Of a stretch of DNA of 64,000 nt, positions 1 through 9,226 are shown in pieces. A model generated the notes under the pieces. The model was not told where the DNA came from. It was given only the letters and a program-made list of their open reading frames with translations, and made no database searches. Numbering within the stretch: the first letter of the stretch is position 1; every line of letters begins with the position of its first letter. A program made the translations under genes and the position numbers. This DNA is from Parachlamydia acanthamoebae (GTDB lineage Bacteria; Chlamydiota; Chlamydiia; Chlamydiales; Parachlamydiaceae): positions 1 to 64,000 of the forward strand of contig NZ_BAWW01000039.1 in the NCBI RefSeq assembly GCF_000875975.1, written 5' to 3'.

Positions 1-2
1 TA

Positions 3-1103
3 ACTAACTTTACAGGGCATGTTCAAGTTCTTTTAAACTCTAAAGGTGAACCTGTCGATATCTATCGCTACACGGCTTTCGGAGAAGAAACCATCTTTGA
101 TCCATCTGGGGATGCTAAAGATCCGACAACATCTTGGCGTTTTTGTTCCAAACGAACTGATCCAGAAACGGACCTGATTTATTTTGGCAGACGTTACTAT
201 GACCCTCAAATAGCTCGTTGGATCACTGCTGATCCCCTTGGTTATGAAGCCGGACCTAATCTATATGCATATGTAAATAACAGTCCTTTAACTAGTATTG
301 ATTTATTTGGTCTTTCAGAGTGGTCTGAATTTGAAAAAGAGCAGACATTACAAGAAATGCAAGATCGAGAAACTGGATATCAGGCGAGCAAAAATTTTAT
401 TAAGGGTGTTTATAACCGACTTACAAAGGACTATTCAAATGCTCCCCCAGAAATTCTGAATGGGGAATGTTACGATAATTATTCTGCTGGCAAATTAGGT
501 GAATATACTGTCGATGGAATATTTTTAGCAGCGGATGCCGCATTGCTGTATAGCGGCGCTGGGTTAGCCTATAACCTAGGTTCTTTTGCATTAAAAAAAG
601 GTACACAAAGAGTGATGCTGCAAGGAATGCAAAAAATTTTGAAAGCAGAAATACTAGAAACTGCGTCGCAGGGATTTAGAAAAGCAGCAACGGCGGAGGC
701 AAATGTCTTACTTGCAAAAGCAGCAGCCATAACTTCACCTACAGCAACAAACACTATTACAGCTACTAAGCATTTATTCCAAAAAACAATTTTATCGAAA
801 AAAAGTACGGTTAGAACATTAGATGCAATAAGTGAACTTGGTCTTAAGAATGGGATGAGATTACCAACAAATAAAGTCTTAGAAATGGCAGAAAAATTTT
901 TGGGAATCGGTTATAAAGAAGCAATTGCAGGAAGTGGGAGATTTGTATCAGCAGATGGCAAAAGAGTTTTTAGAATGGGGTTAAATGACCTATTAGGAAA
1001 ACACTCAGGAGGACCTCATGTTAATTTTGAACTTTTAGTTCCAAATCTTAAAACAGGAAAGGTCAAAGTTGGCAGAAAAGCTCACATTTATTTAACTGAT
1101 TAA
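3..1103 (+). CDS. RHS-repeat protein, 3' part, with C-terminal polymorphic toxin tip (5' end outside window)
   Basis: The reading frame is open from the window edge. The first ~100 codons are the conserved end of an RHS core: IYRYTAFGEE, FGRRYYDPQIARWITADPLG and NLYAYVNNSPL, closing with IDLFGL near position 310. They align almost residue for residue with the core end of the complete RHS gene downstream. After the core the sequence changes to a ~260-residue variable tip: an alanine-rich helical stretch, then a compact C-terminus with GSGRFVSADGKRVFRMG, GPHVNFE and HIYL. This layout is that of a polymorphic toxin, where the RHS shell releases the tip. The tip family is not identified with certainty; the conserved His, Asp and Glu suggest a nuclease or other enzyme, by inference. 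A small immunity-like gene follows after 12 bases. Confidence 0.85.
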   Translation, partial: TNFTGHVQVLLNSKGEPVDIYRYTAFGEETIFDPSGDAKDPTTSWRFCSKRTDPETDLIYFGRRYYDPQIARWITADPLGYEAGPNLYAYVNNSPLTSIDLFGLSEWSEFEKEQTLQEMQDRETGYQASKNFIKGVYNRLTKDYSNAPPEILNGECYDNYSAGKLGEYTVDGIFLAADAALLYSGAGLAYNLGSFALKKGTQRVMLQGMQKILKAEILETASQGFRKAATAEANVLLAKAAAITSPTATNTITATKHLFQKTILSKKSTVRTLDAISELGLKNGMRLPTNKVLEMAEKFLGIGYKEAIAGSGRFVSADGKRVFRMGLNDLLGKHSGGPHVNFELLVPNLKTGKVKVGRKAHIYLTD

Positions 1104-1115
1104 GAAGGATTAAAA

Positions 1116-1370
1116 ATGGAAATAAAATTAGAAGTGCCAGATTATGGTGAAGATGGATTTATATATAAGTGGGAGCCTGATTCTGAAATTGAAGTTAAGT
1201 TCCAAGATAATGTAGTTATTGTAATAGCAAATTCATCAGGTTTAAAATCTTTGGCAAATCACCTTTTGAATTTAGCTCAAGAAAATGTCCCTCAATATTA
1301 TTATTTTAATTTAGATGAATACAATTCTCTCGAAAAAGGCTCTATTGAATTAATCGTTCAAAAAAAATAA
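1116..1370 (+). CDS. Small immunity protein (Imm32-like) for the upstream RHS tip
   Basis: An 84-residue acidic soluble protein with no signal peptide. It starts 12 bases after the RHS toxin stop, with an AAGGA ribosome binding site. The pattern SSGLKSLANHLLNLAQ, then YYFNLDEYNSLEKGSIELIVQKK, resembles the Imm32 immunity family as I remember it (small residue-GL-LA-LL-LA, then a Leu-Glu-Gly-Ser-Glu-Leu end). Position and size are typical of the immunity partner that protects the producer from its own RHS tip. The family name is from memory; the immunity role is inferred from position. An IS5-type element lies immediately downstream. Confidence 0.65.
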   Translation: MEIKLEVPDYGEDGFIYKWEPDSEIEVKFQDNVVIVIANSSGLKSLANHLLNLAQENVPQYYYFNLDEYNSLEKGSIELIVQKK

Positions 1371-1388
1371 AAAGTAAGACTTTAACTA

Positions 1389-2197
1389 CAGTGTGCCGTC
1401 AATTAAGTGATTGACTAGATCATGTAGATATCGAATAAACTAAACGATTTCAAGGAGTTGTTTATTGAGAGATGATCAATGGGAACGGATCAAAGATTTA
1501 TTGCCTGGACGAGAGGGGATGTTGGGTGTATTGTTAAAGATAATCTTGAATCGGTGCTCTACCGGTATCTAGCAGGTATGTCCTTTAGAGACTAGCCAGA
1601 GAGATTTGAGATTGGAAAAATATCCACCGAAGATGGAGCAGGTGGGCTACGAGCGATATTTGGGAAAAAATGTTCAAATATTTAGCCACTGATGCCGATA
1701 ATGAATACGTGATGATTGATTCTACAATTGTGTGAGCGCATCAATATAGTGTTGGTGCAATAGCGAAGAACCAAGCCATAGGAAAGAGCAAAGGAGGGCT
1801 AAGCGCCAAAATTCATGCTACAACAGATGCTTTAGGCAATCCGACCAGTTCTGCTTTAACTCCAGGGAAAGCTCATGATCTAGATGGAGCTGATCTACAA
1901 CTATCTGAAATCCAGGCTAAAATTGTTATTGCTGATAAAGCATTTAGCGCCGAAGACAGGATAATTCTTCCATTGAAGAAGGCTGGCAAAGGCATCGTAA
2001 TTCCATCAAAGAGTAATGCTAAAGAACTGAGAGATTATGACAAGCATCTCTATAATTCTAGGCATCTTATTGAGAATTTTTTTTGCCAAGTTAAAAAATA
2101 CCGAGGGATTGCCACTCGTTATGATAAAACTGTTCGAAACTTTTTATCCGCCATTTATTTAGCAGCTTCTGTGATATGACTTAATTGACGACACGCC
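1389..2197 (+). mobile_element. IS5-family insertion sequence (IS427-like), inactivated
   Basis: Imperfect terminal inverted repeats bound the element: GTGTGCCGTCAATTAAGT at 1391-1408, and the reverse complement of 2179-2196, GCGTGTCGTCAATTAAGT (16 of 18 identical). The dinucleotide TA lies at both outer edges (1387-1388 and 2198-2199) and may be the target duplication, as known for the IS427 group. Length (~0.8 kb) and a single transposase frame fit. The transposase has at least one frameshift and an in-frame stop, so this copy is dead unless translated by unusual events. Confidence 0.8.
1465..2179 (+). pseudogene. IS5-family transposase, frameshifted and interrupted
   Basis: The start reads RDDQWERIKDLLPGREG, the usual N-terminus of IS427-group DDE transposases. 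The frame is then lost near 1520-1680. It resumes as KYLATDADNEYVMIDSTIV, meets an in-frame TGA at 1733-1735, and continues with AHQYSVGAIAKNQAIGKSKGG, KAHDLDGADLQ, IADKAFSAEDRI and the C-terminal RHLIENFFCQVKKYRGIATR. DSTIV and IADKAF correspond to the first two catalytic aspartate motifs, and the ENFFCQVKKYRGIATRYDK block carries the catalytic glutamate. A functional protein would be ~240 residues. The open segment from 1973 is only its last 68 codons. Confidence 0.85.
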
Positions 2198-2300
2198 TAG
2201 CTTTCGAGAGCAATTGCAGTCAGGTAGCAATCTCCCAAGATTTGATGCTCGACTTAGCGGGTGAAATATATTAATCCATTTACATCAAATATGGGGGCAA

Positions 2301-2322
2301 GGGATATGGGAACCCATATCCC
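2301..2322. repeat. Perfect 10-bp inverted repeat, hairpin
   Basis: GGGATATGGG and CCCATATCCC are separated by AA and followed by TTTAG. The structure could end transcripts on either strand, but there is no proper T-run. It sits between the dead IS5 element and the decayed gene at 2354. Confidence 0.5.
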
Positions 2323-2353
2323 TTTAGAACATATTTATAGATGAGATTGATTT

Positions 2354-2656
2354 ATGAATGAACGCCTTAATTCACTAATAAAATTATTGCTTAATGGTTC
2401 TGCTTCCGAAAGAGGCGGTGCCGCAATGGATTTATTTTAATTTGATGACAGTAGAGCTTTAAACGCTTTAATACAAATAGCAAAAAAATGAGGAAAATCC
2501 GTGGTTTTAAATTCATGTTGAGAATCTATAGCTTCCATCTGGATCAGGCGAAACCAATTTGATAGTGAATGCTATAAAAATTTGAATAAAAATACTCAAG
2601 CAGGAGTAAAAGGGGTTGCCGAATATTTTAAACCCAAATGGAACGAGCTTTTTTAG
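2354..2656 (+). pseudogene. Decayed HEAT-repeat-like small protein (probable immunity gene remnant)
   Basis: One reading frame of 100 codons stays coherent from ATG 2354 to TAG 2654 but carries three internal stops: TAA 2438-2440, TGA 2489-2491 and TGA 2519-2521. Read through, it gives MNERLNSLIKLLLNGSASER, then FDDSRALNALIQIAKK, ESIASIWIRRNQFD and EYFKPKWNELF. The helical alternation resembles small HEAT-like immunity proteins found beside polymorphic toxins. The absence of frameshifts suggests recent inactivation by point mutations. The immunity role is inferred from location between two RHS genes. Confidence 0.55.
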
Positions 2657-2707
2657 CTAAATGCTTTATTTATTTGTCTTGTCTGATATCTGAACAGGGC
2701 TTTTTAA

Positions 2708-3095
2708 CTAAAATTTTTTGATGCTTTTGAATAGAAAAACATTGCCAAAATTCCCTGTAAATATCCTGTACCAAAAATTGCCGCTCTCCTCACTGAAGCC
2801 AGTCCTCTTTCTGGATCCTTCACTACAGTCCATGTTCATTGCCAAGCGACGAAACACCCTCATATTCTCTGCACTGTTTCCTCTATCTGTCAGTGTAATC
2901 CTCTTCAAAAAATCACATCAGCTACCCAATGACATTTGTTCTCGATACTCCAATGTTGTCGGATCCATTTAGCAAAATCTTTGGCAGATTTTTGTCTCAT
3001 TGGCCTGACTTTGATCAAGCAGGCTAGGTTCTTCCATTTGCTATTTTGATAATTCCAATCTCGCCATTTCTGTTCCCATTTGTAATTGACAAATA
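2708..3095 (-). pseudogene. ISAs1-family transposase remnant (C-terminal part)
   Basis: On the minus strand the segment 2890-3000 reads KDFAKWIRQHWSIENKCHWV then ADVIF, the hallmark HWSIEN.CHW motif of ISAs1 (H-repeat-associated) DDE transposases. A frameshift follows, and the frame continues as DRGNSAENMRVFRRLAMNMD, again typical of that family. Upstream, WRDWNYQNSKWKNLACLIKV in another frame matches the preceding part. No N-terminal half or clear inverted repeats are visible, so this is a truncated remnant. Confidence 0.75.
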
Positions 3096-3107
3096 GAATA
3101 CTTCAGA

Positions 3108-3153
3108 TGGTGACATTTTTACTTTGCACAAGTGGTGACATTTTCACGTTGCA
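3108..3153 (+). repeat. Two 21-bp direct repeats, possible IS end
   Basis: TGGTGACATTTTTACTTTGCA (3108-3128, 21 bases with two differences from its partner) recurs at 3133-3153, offset by 25 bases. Such subterminal repeats occur at ends of IS21- and IS481-type elements, so this may be an orphan IS end. It lies just upstream of the RHS promoter. Confidence 0.4.
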
Positions 3154-3174
3154 TTTACAAAAAAATATTTTTTA

Positions 3175-3203
3175 TTGACACCAATTTTAAAATTTAATAT
3201 AAA
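3175..3203 (+). promoter_or_regulatory. Sigma-70-type promoter of the complete RHS gene
   Basis: Perfect -35 TTGACA at 3175-3180, a 17-base spacer, and -10 TATAAA at 3198-3203. Transcription would start near 3210. That excludes the in-frame GTG at 3207 as start codon and supports ATG 3243. Confidence 0.75.
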
Positions 3204-3242
3204 ATTGTGCCATTTGAAGAATTTCAACTTCACAGGCACTTC

Positions 3243-6200
3243 ATGAATCGATTAATTCGCTTACTTCTTCCCTTATTTCTCACTGTATTTCCTCTCTTTT
3301 CGGAAGAATTTAAAGAGGTAAAACTTCTTCCAAAATCAAATGAAGATTATGAAACACGTGTGACGCAAGCCAATTTTTCAGGTGTCCCCAATGCTTTTGT
3401 GGGAGGAATGGTCAATGCGGTTACAGGGGATTTGGCCTTATATGAAGTTGATTTAGTTATTCCAGGCCCCACCCCCATAACGTTTGAACGCTCATACAGC
3501 AGTTCCTTTAATAAAAATGGAACCCTTGAATTAGGTTGGAATCTCAACCACTTAACTCGCATAAAAAAGCAACAAGGAAATGCCGTCACTTTAAATGAGG
3601 GACAAGGGGCCTTAACGGTATTCCAACGCAGACAAGAAAATGATGAAAAATTCTATGTCTCAAAGCAATCGATCGATCAAGGAATGACAAATTGTGGAAA
3701 AGGAGAGATTAGCGGGCGCACGAATACAAAAAATACATATTTAACCCGTAGTAAACTTAAAGAGGGAGGAATCAGACACTACAGGCTTTATGATGGCTCA
3801 GGATTACACCATCTCTACAAGAAACTCGATCATTCTCATAATATCAATTACCTCCTAAAACGCACCACTTTTCCAAATGGAAATCTTCTATACTACGATT
3901 ACAACAAAGACCATGAAATTGCATATTGCTCCCTAAAAAGTGGCACCCAACACTTAACAGGTTTTGGCTTTACCTATGAAAAATACGATATCCACTGTCG
4001 CACTAATGTAAACCTAGACGATGGACGCCACATTCATTACCTGTTTTACAAAATTAATGGAGAGTGGTGTTTAAAGAAAGTGGATCGGCCAGATGGCTTA
4101 AGTTTGCATTATGAATACCAGAATGGGAAATATGATCGCTTTCCACGTATTAGCAGAAGATGGCTATCATTCACGCGTTATACGGATATCCATTACTGGA
4201 TGAAAAATGACCCCGTCAGCGACGGCAAAGTTCTTAAGTCGCATGACCGTCAAAGATTTCGTGTAAAATCCCTTGCAGAGCCTGTGGGAGCTGATGATCA
4301 ACCCATCCAAACCTATCGCTTTCAATATTACCTTAACGCAGAAAACCTAGGTGGACGAACCGAAGTTTTTGACGTTAACTCTAGCAAAACCATTTATTAT
4401 TACAATGAATTTCAACGTCTTACAGCTCTCGACTACTACGGAGATCGCTCGGATCCCTATCGAAAAGAAAGATTATACTGGGGAAAAGACGCCGACGCAG
4501 GAAATGTGATTGCTCAGACCATCTCAGGACCAGAAAATGCATTTAGCATCATCCACTCATTTAATTACGACTCCGCAGGCAACCCCATTGAAGAAGCCTT
4601 CCACGGAAATTTAACAGGAAAAAATACGATTTCGCCAAATATTGGAAGCGATGGAAAAACTATAAAAAATGGATGTGAATCTCACACCATTTACCGAACC
4701 TTCAGTAATGATCGGTTTAATTTAAAGCTATCCGAAACCGAAGGCCCCCAAAAAAACGTTTATATTTATTACAAAGATAAAGACTTACTCAAAACCAAAT
4801 TTTCCTATGACAACTCCACTCTTAAATCACGCAATTTCTATGAATATAATAGCCGTGGCTTTTTGACTCGAGAAATTATCGATGACGCCACAACAGATAC
4901 TAAAAATGATCTAACCAACGCAACACAACGCATTATTCGTGAGTTTTCCGAAAGAACCCAAGCTCCATTTGGTCTCACAGAAGAAGAAAAACTCATTTAC
5001 ACTGATCCCAATGGGAATGAAATTTGTGTAAAAAGAATTCGTAATCTCCATAACTCCATCGGAAAACTCTATGAACAACATCATTATGACATTGGAGACA
5101 ACTTACGTTATCGCTTGCATTGGGAATATGATGCACGCGGAAATATCATTCGAGCCGTCAATGCAAACGGAGAAGAAACATTACGCCAATATGATGAACT
5201 CAATCAACTAGTCTATGAACAAGGTCCAAATAAGGCCTTCCACGTGGAATACTCTTACGATTGTGTGGGCAGACTAACTTCGGCTACAACCGTCGATCAC
5301 AGCACCAATCAACGCTATATCATTAGGCATCAATATGATAAGCGAGGCAATCGCATCTCATCCACAGACTGGTATGGGAATCAAACCCATTATGAATACG
5401 ATCGATTTGATCGCCTTGTCAAAACAACCCATCCCTCAATTCCTTCTGCTAATGGACAGCTATTTAGGCCTGAAGAAAGGATCGAGTACAATGCCTTAGG
5501 TCATATCACTAAAATAACGAATGGCAACGGATACTCTATCGATCAAAAAAATACCATCAGAGGCAAGCCCTTTGAGATCAATTATCCCGACGGTTCCTCT
5601 GAGAGGATGACCTACAATTTAGATGGAACCCTTCAAGAAACTATCGATAAAAATGGGATGACCACCCGTTATAGCCATGATTATCAAAAACGTCCCATCC
5701 AAATCGAATACATTGCCTCCACAGGAGAAAGCCTCGGCATTCATACCAAAGAATACTCTGCCTTTCACCTGATTCGGGAAATCGATGCGGAAGGCCACGT
5801 CACTTCCTACGAATATGATCGTTTAGGACGCCCTAAAGCCGTCATAAAAGCAGATGCAGCGATTTACAACACTTATGATGCTCTTGGAAGAAAAGATACC
5901 GTAAAAACATTTTACGGAGACACCTCAGGCGATTATACATTAGAAGTTTTTGAATATGATTCAAAAGATCGTATCGTTGCAGAAAGGACAGAAGATGATC
6001 AAGGAAATATCCTGCGCAAACAAACCTATGTTTATGATGCCAGCGGCAATAAATTACAAGTCAGCACCTATTCAGATGCCGGTGTGGGAACAACATATTT
6101 CACTTATGATTTTAATAATCAGCCCACAAAAATCGTCGATCCGGACAACAACATCACCTTGATCAATTATCGATATGACTATCGAGATGCTTATAACATG

Positions 6201-8696
6201 GTCGTCCCCTATTCTGAATCAATTGATCCTCAAGGAAATGTCACCATTAGCATAGGCAATGCGCGTGGAAAGACTGCCAAAATTCAGAAAAAGAATGGAA
6301 TGGGTCAAGTCATTCAGGAAAGAGATTTTTTCTATGACGGTGCCGGACAGCTCATCCAGACACAAGAAAAAGTCTTTAAGCTAGATGCGTATGATAGACA
6401 AGTCGTAACGCAATGGACCTATGATCCGATCGGTCAAATGACAAGCTGCATAGAAGCTGTCGGAACTCCAGAGCAAAAAACCACCTGCCATGCTTACAAT
6501 AACTGCAGCCAGAAAGTCGTCACATACAAGCCAGATGGAAATCAAATCGCCTATGCCTACGATGCCAAAGGCCGCTTAGCAACAGTCACATCAACAGACC
6601 AAACCATCAGCTATGCCTACACTTACAATTTGAATGATATCCCCATTTTGGTAGAGGATTTAATTCATCAAACGCAAAGTCAAAAAACCTATGACAGTAA
6701 CAACAATCTCATTGAAGAAATACTAGGCAATGGAATCAAACTCTCGTACGCGTACGATCGACAAGGAAGACTTCTGGCAACCACCTTGCCAGATCAAAGC
6801 TCAATCGTCTATATGTATAATGCCGTTGATCTCCTTGCAGTCAAAAGGCTCTCATCATCAGGAGAAAAGCAATACGAGCAAACCTATCAATATGATTTAG
6901 GCGGAAATCTTAGGGAAAAGCAACTCCCCTTCAATTTAGGAACCGTTACGCAAAGTTACGACTTGCTCAATCGACATCGCTCGATACAGTCCTCTTATTT
7001 TAGTGAGCTAGATGTTCAGTACGATTCCGTAGGAAATTTGACCTCACAGCTGTTTAAAGATCCCATAGGTGAAACTCCATGTAAATACAGCTATGATCAC
7101 CTTTACCAACTTAGCCGTGAAGATTCCGTTTCTTCACATACCTATCAACATGACTCGCTCTTAAATCGATTTACAAAAGACGAACAAATCTTTGATTATA
7201 ATTCTCTAAATCAACTCTTAGGCGACAAATTGGGTGCTTATACCTACGATCGCAATGGCAATCTAGCCGAGAAGTATGATCAAAAATATGCCTACGATGC
7301 TTGGGATCGCTTAATTTCTGTCACGACGGAAAATAACCGATTTACCTATGTGTACGATGACTTAAATAGACGCCTTTGTAAAGAAGCCGCACGATGGGAT
7401 CCCTTCACAAATGAATGGACAGCCGAGGAAAAGCAATATTTTCTCTACCAAGGGGAAAATGAGATCGGTTCTTGTGATGCAGATTACAACATGCAGGAAT
7501 TACGCGTCCTTGGAAGTGGTAGAGGGGCAGAAATTGGAGCTTCCATTGCATTAGAAATCGGAGGAGAAACCTACATTCCCCTTTGTAATTTCGCAGGAAA
7601 TACGCAAGTCTTGCTGAATACTTCAGGAGAACCCGTCGACATCTATCGCTATACGGCTTTTGGAGAAGAAGTCACTCTAGATGCATCCGGTGCTACGAAA
7701 AACCCAACTACGGCCTGGCGATTCAGCTCTAAACGATATGACCCTGAGACTGGTTTCATATATTTTGGGAGACGTTACTACGATCCTAAGATAGCAAGAT
7801 GGATCACCGCTGACCCTCTTAGCTTCGATGCAGGACCCAATCTCTACGCATATGTCAATAATAGCCCGCTCACACATATTGATCTCTACGGTCTGTGGGG
7901 ATTTGATTGGGCTGACGATCGACATGAGCGAAAAACGCGCGATAGAATTACCACAAATGTTACTAATTATAGTAAGTCCAGAGAAAGAAGTGAAGAACAA
8001 GTAGTAGCTCATTCAAAAGGTGGTATTTCCGCATTTGAAACACTCTTTCCTAGTAGTGAGCCTGTTCAAAATTATGATTTGACCGATAGGGTTAATCCAG
8101 ATACTTCTCATGTCGCAATATGTTGCATGTTTGGTGTTAATACAACGCTTGCAAATGCAAAAGAAAATTTAGGTCATATTGGAAAAGGAGACAATACTGA
8201 AAAATTTTCTGGTCTTCATAACCCAACCAGAGGATTGCTATTGGATGGAGTTGAATACTTATTAGGATTAGGCGGCTATAAAACAGAACCTGTACAAGCT
8301 CTTCACAATAGATGGAATGCTTACTTTGCTATAGCTAAGCAAGATGAATTTTTTTTAATGATTGGCCATAGTCAAGGAGTACTGCATATTCGCAATGGAT
8401 TAAACACATATAACAAAATCCTACGTCAACGTATATATGTTGTTGGAATTGCGCCAGGAGCATATGTGGATCCCAATACTTGTGCTAAAGTTGTGCATTA
8501 TAGAGTGCCATCCTACAGAGATGGAGTACCAAGAGTCGATATTCTCGGAGCTATACGAGCCAAGGATACCATAGTAGATATCCAATCTCACCCTGATGCC
8601 GCATTCTTTGATCATAGCTTCAGGAGTCCTTCTTATAAAAAAGTTTTGAAACACCATGTAGCCACCTTCATTAACTCAGGATATAAAGATATATGA
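3243..8696 (+). CDS. Secreted RHS/YD-repeat polymorphic toxin with DUF687-like hydrolase tip
   Basis: 1817 residues from ATG 3243. The start is chosen because a signal peptide begins there (MNRLIRLLLPLFLTVFPLFS) and the promoter places the transcript start near 3210. After the signal comes an N-terminal module (GGMVNAVTGDLALYEVDL, DUF6531-like). Dozens of YD repeats follow, then the RHS core end at ~1450-1551 (FGRRYYDPKIARWITADPLS, closing with DLYGL). The last ~265 residues form a tip with GVNTT, LHNRWNAYF, GHSQG (Ser ~1710), APGAYV and RVDILGA. GxSxG is the nucleophile elbow of alpha/beta hydrolases, and the motif order resembles chlamydial DUF687 as I recall it. The stop overlaps the next ATG (ATGA). 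Likely role: export of an esterase/lipase-like toxin or effector; the target is unknown. Confidence 0.85.
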   Translation: MNRLIRLLLPLFLTVFPLFSEEFKEVKLLPKSNEDYETRVTQANFSGVPNAFVGGMVNAVTGDLALYEVDLVIPGPTPITFERSYSSSFNKNGTLELGWNLNHLTRIKKQQGNAVTLNEGQGALTVFQRRQENDEKFYVSKQSIDQGMTNCGKGEISGRTNTKNTYLTRSKLKEGGIRHYRLYDGSGLHHLYKKLDHSHNINYLLKRTTFPNGNLLYYDYNKDHEIAYCSLKSGTQHLTGFGFTYEKYDIHCRTNVNLDDGRHIHYLFYKINGEWCLKKVDRPDGLSLHYEYQNGKYDRFPRISRRWLSFTRYTDIHYWMKNDPVSDGKVLKSHDRQRFRVKSLAEPVGADDQPIQTYRFQYYLNAENLGGRTEVFDVNSSKTIYYYNEFQRLTALDYYGDRSDPYRKERLYWGKDADAGNVIAQTISGPENAFSIIHSFNYDSAGNPIEEAFHGNLTGKNTISPNIGSDGKTIKNGCESHTIYRTFSNDRFNLKLSETEGPQKNVYIYYKDKDLLKTKFSYDNSTLKSRNFYEYNSRGFLTREIIDDATTDTKNDLTNATQRIIREFSERTQAPFGLTEEEKLIYTDPNGNEICVKRIRNLHNSIGKLYEQHHYDIGDNLRYRLHWEYDARGNIIRAVNANGEETLRQYDELNQLVYEQGPNKAFHVEYSYDCVGRLTSATTVDHSTNQRYIIRHQYDKRGNRISSTDWYGNQTHYEYDRFDRLVKTTHPSIPSANGQLFRPEERIEYNALGHITKITNGNGYSIDQKNTIRGKPFEINYPDGSSERMTYNLDGTLQETIDKNGMTTRYSHDYQKRPIQIEYIASTGESLGIHTKEYSAFHLIREIDAEGHVTSYEYDRLGRPKAVIKADAAIYNTYDALGRKDTVKTFYGDTSGDYTLEVFEYDSKDRIVAERTEDDQGNILRKQTYVYDASGNKLQVSTYSDAGVGTTYFTYDFNNQPTKIVDPDNNITLINYRYDYRDAYNMVVPYSESIDPQGNVTISIGNARGKTAKIQKKNGMGQVIQERDFFYDGAGQLIQTQEKVFKLDAYDRQVVTQWTYDPIGQMTSCIEAVGTPEQKTTCHAYNNCSQKVVTYKPDGNQIAYAYDAKGRLATVTSTDQTISYAYTYNLNDIPILVEDLIHQTQSQKTYDSNNNLIEEILGNGIKLSYAYDRQGRLLATTLPDQSSIVYMYNAVDLLAVKRLSSSGEKQYEQTYQYDLGGNLREKQLPFNLGTVTQSYDLLNRHRSIQSSYFSELDVQYDSVGNLTSQLFKDPIGETPCKYSYDHLYQLSREDSVSSHTYQHDSLLNRFTKDEQIFDYNSLNQLLGDKLGAYTYDRNGNLAEKYDQKYAYDAWDRLISVTTENNRFTYVYDDLNRRLCKEAARWDPFTNEWTAEEKQYFLYQGENEIGSCDADYNMQELRVLGSGRGAEIGASIALEIGGETYIPLCNFAGNTQVLLNTSGEPVDIYRYTAFGEEVTLDASGATKNPTTAWRFSSKRYDPETGFIYFGRRYYDPKIARWITADPLSFDAGPNLYAYVNNSPLTHIDLYGLWGFDWADDRHERKTRDRITTNVTNYSKSRERSEEQVVAHSKGGISAFETLFPSSEPVQNYDLTDRVNPDTSHVAICCMFGVNTTLANAKENLGHIGKGDNTEKFSGLHNPTRGLLLDGVEYLLGLGGYKTEPVQALHNRWNAYFAIAKQDEFFLMIGHSQGVLHIRNGLNTYNKILRQRIYVVGIAPGAYVDPNTCAKVVHYRVPSYRDGVPRVDILGAIRAKDTIVDIQSHPDAAFFDHSFRSPSYKKVLKHHVATFINSGYKDI

Positions 8697-9226
8697 AAAT
8701 TTTGCTAACATTAATTACGACATTTATTCCTATTTTTGGAAATTGTTTATGGGAATTAAAGCCATCAGCCGATAAGTTTGTAGGCCAAATCTTACAAGCA
8801 TCAGCCAACTTAATTAAACAAAAATTTCACTTGCACCCTTGTGGAACGATTATTGCAATGCCGGATGGGGTAGTTAAAGAATTAGGTTTATGTTTTACTA
8901 CACACGAGAAACTTTCCGAAGAACAGCTCAGAAGCCTTGTGATTGATTGCGCGACTGAACTATTAAATCAAATCAATAACAATCCCAATATTCAACCTTT
9001 TTTAGTGAAAAGACCTTTCACGATTAAAGAAACCCAAATCATCATATACAACGAAAATAAAGATAGACGAATAGAGATCTACTATCCTGACACATCAAGC
9101 GTTCAGATATTAAAAGGCATTTTGTCAATCAGAAAACAAAGCCCTGAATCTAAAAAAATTGAATACTTTTTGGAAGAAACATACGAAGAAGCCATGGAAA
9201 AATTAAATAAAAAGACATCACATTAA
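8693..9226 (+). CDS. Small exported lipoprotein-like protein, candidate immunity to the RHS tip (paralog 1)
   Basis: 177 residues. The start ATG overlaps the RHS stop (ATGA), so translation is coupled to the toxin. The N-terminus is a signal sequence ending in IFGNC, a weak lipobox. The body has a conserved core shared with five downstream paralogs: E..GL.FTT.E.LS.E.LR..V..C..EL..Q.N.N.N.QPF, then PFTI..... IIIYN, ending in EETYEEAMEKL. Residues ~48-167 are nearly identical to the gene at 11101 at DNA level, while the first ~45 residues differ. An immunity role is inferred from the coupling and from repetition next to tip fragments. A periplasmic location would fit a toxin acting in the envelope. 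Confidence 0.7.
   Translation: MKILLTLITTFIPIFGNCLWELKPSADKFVGQILQASANLIKQKFHLHPCGTIIAMPDGVVKELGLCFTTHEKLSEEQLRSLVIDCATELLNQINNNPNIQPFLVKRPFTIKETQIIIYNENKDRRIEIYYPDTSSVQILKGILSIRKQSPESKKIEYFLEETYEEAMEKLNKKTSH

Noticed and set aside
2438-2521. In-frame TAA/TGA codons at 2438, 2489 and 2519 as recoded (selenocysteine) sites
   Set aside because: Mixed TAA and TGA stops without any insertion element; simple decay explains them.
3207-3242. GTG at 3207 as start of the large RHS gene
   Set aside because: The near-consensus promoter at 3175-3203 places the transcript start near 3210, and the signal peptide begins at ATG 3243.
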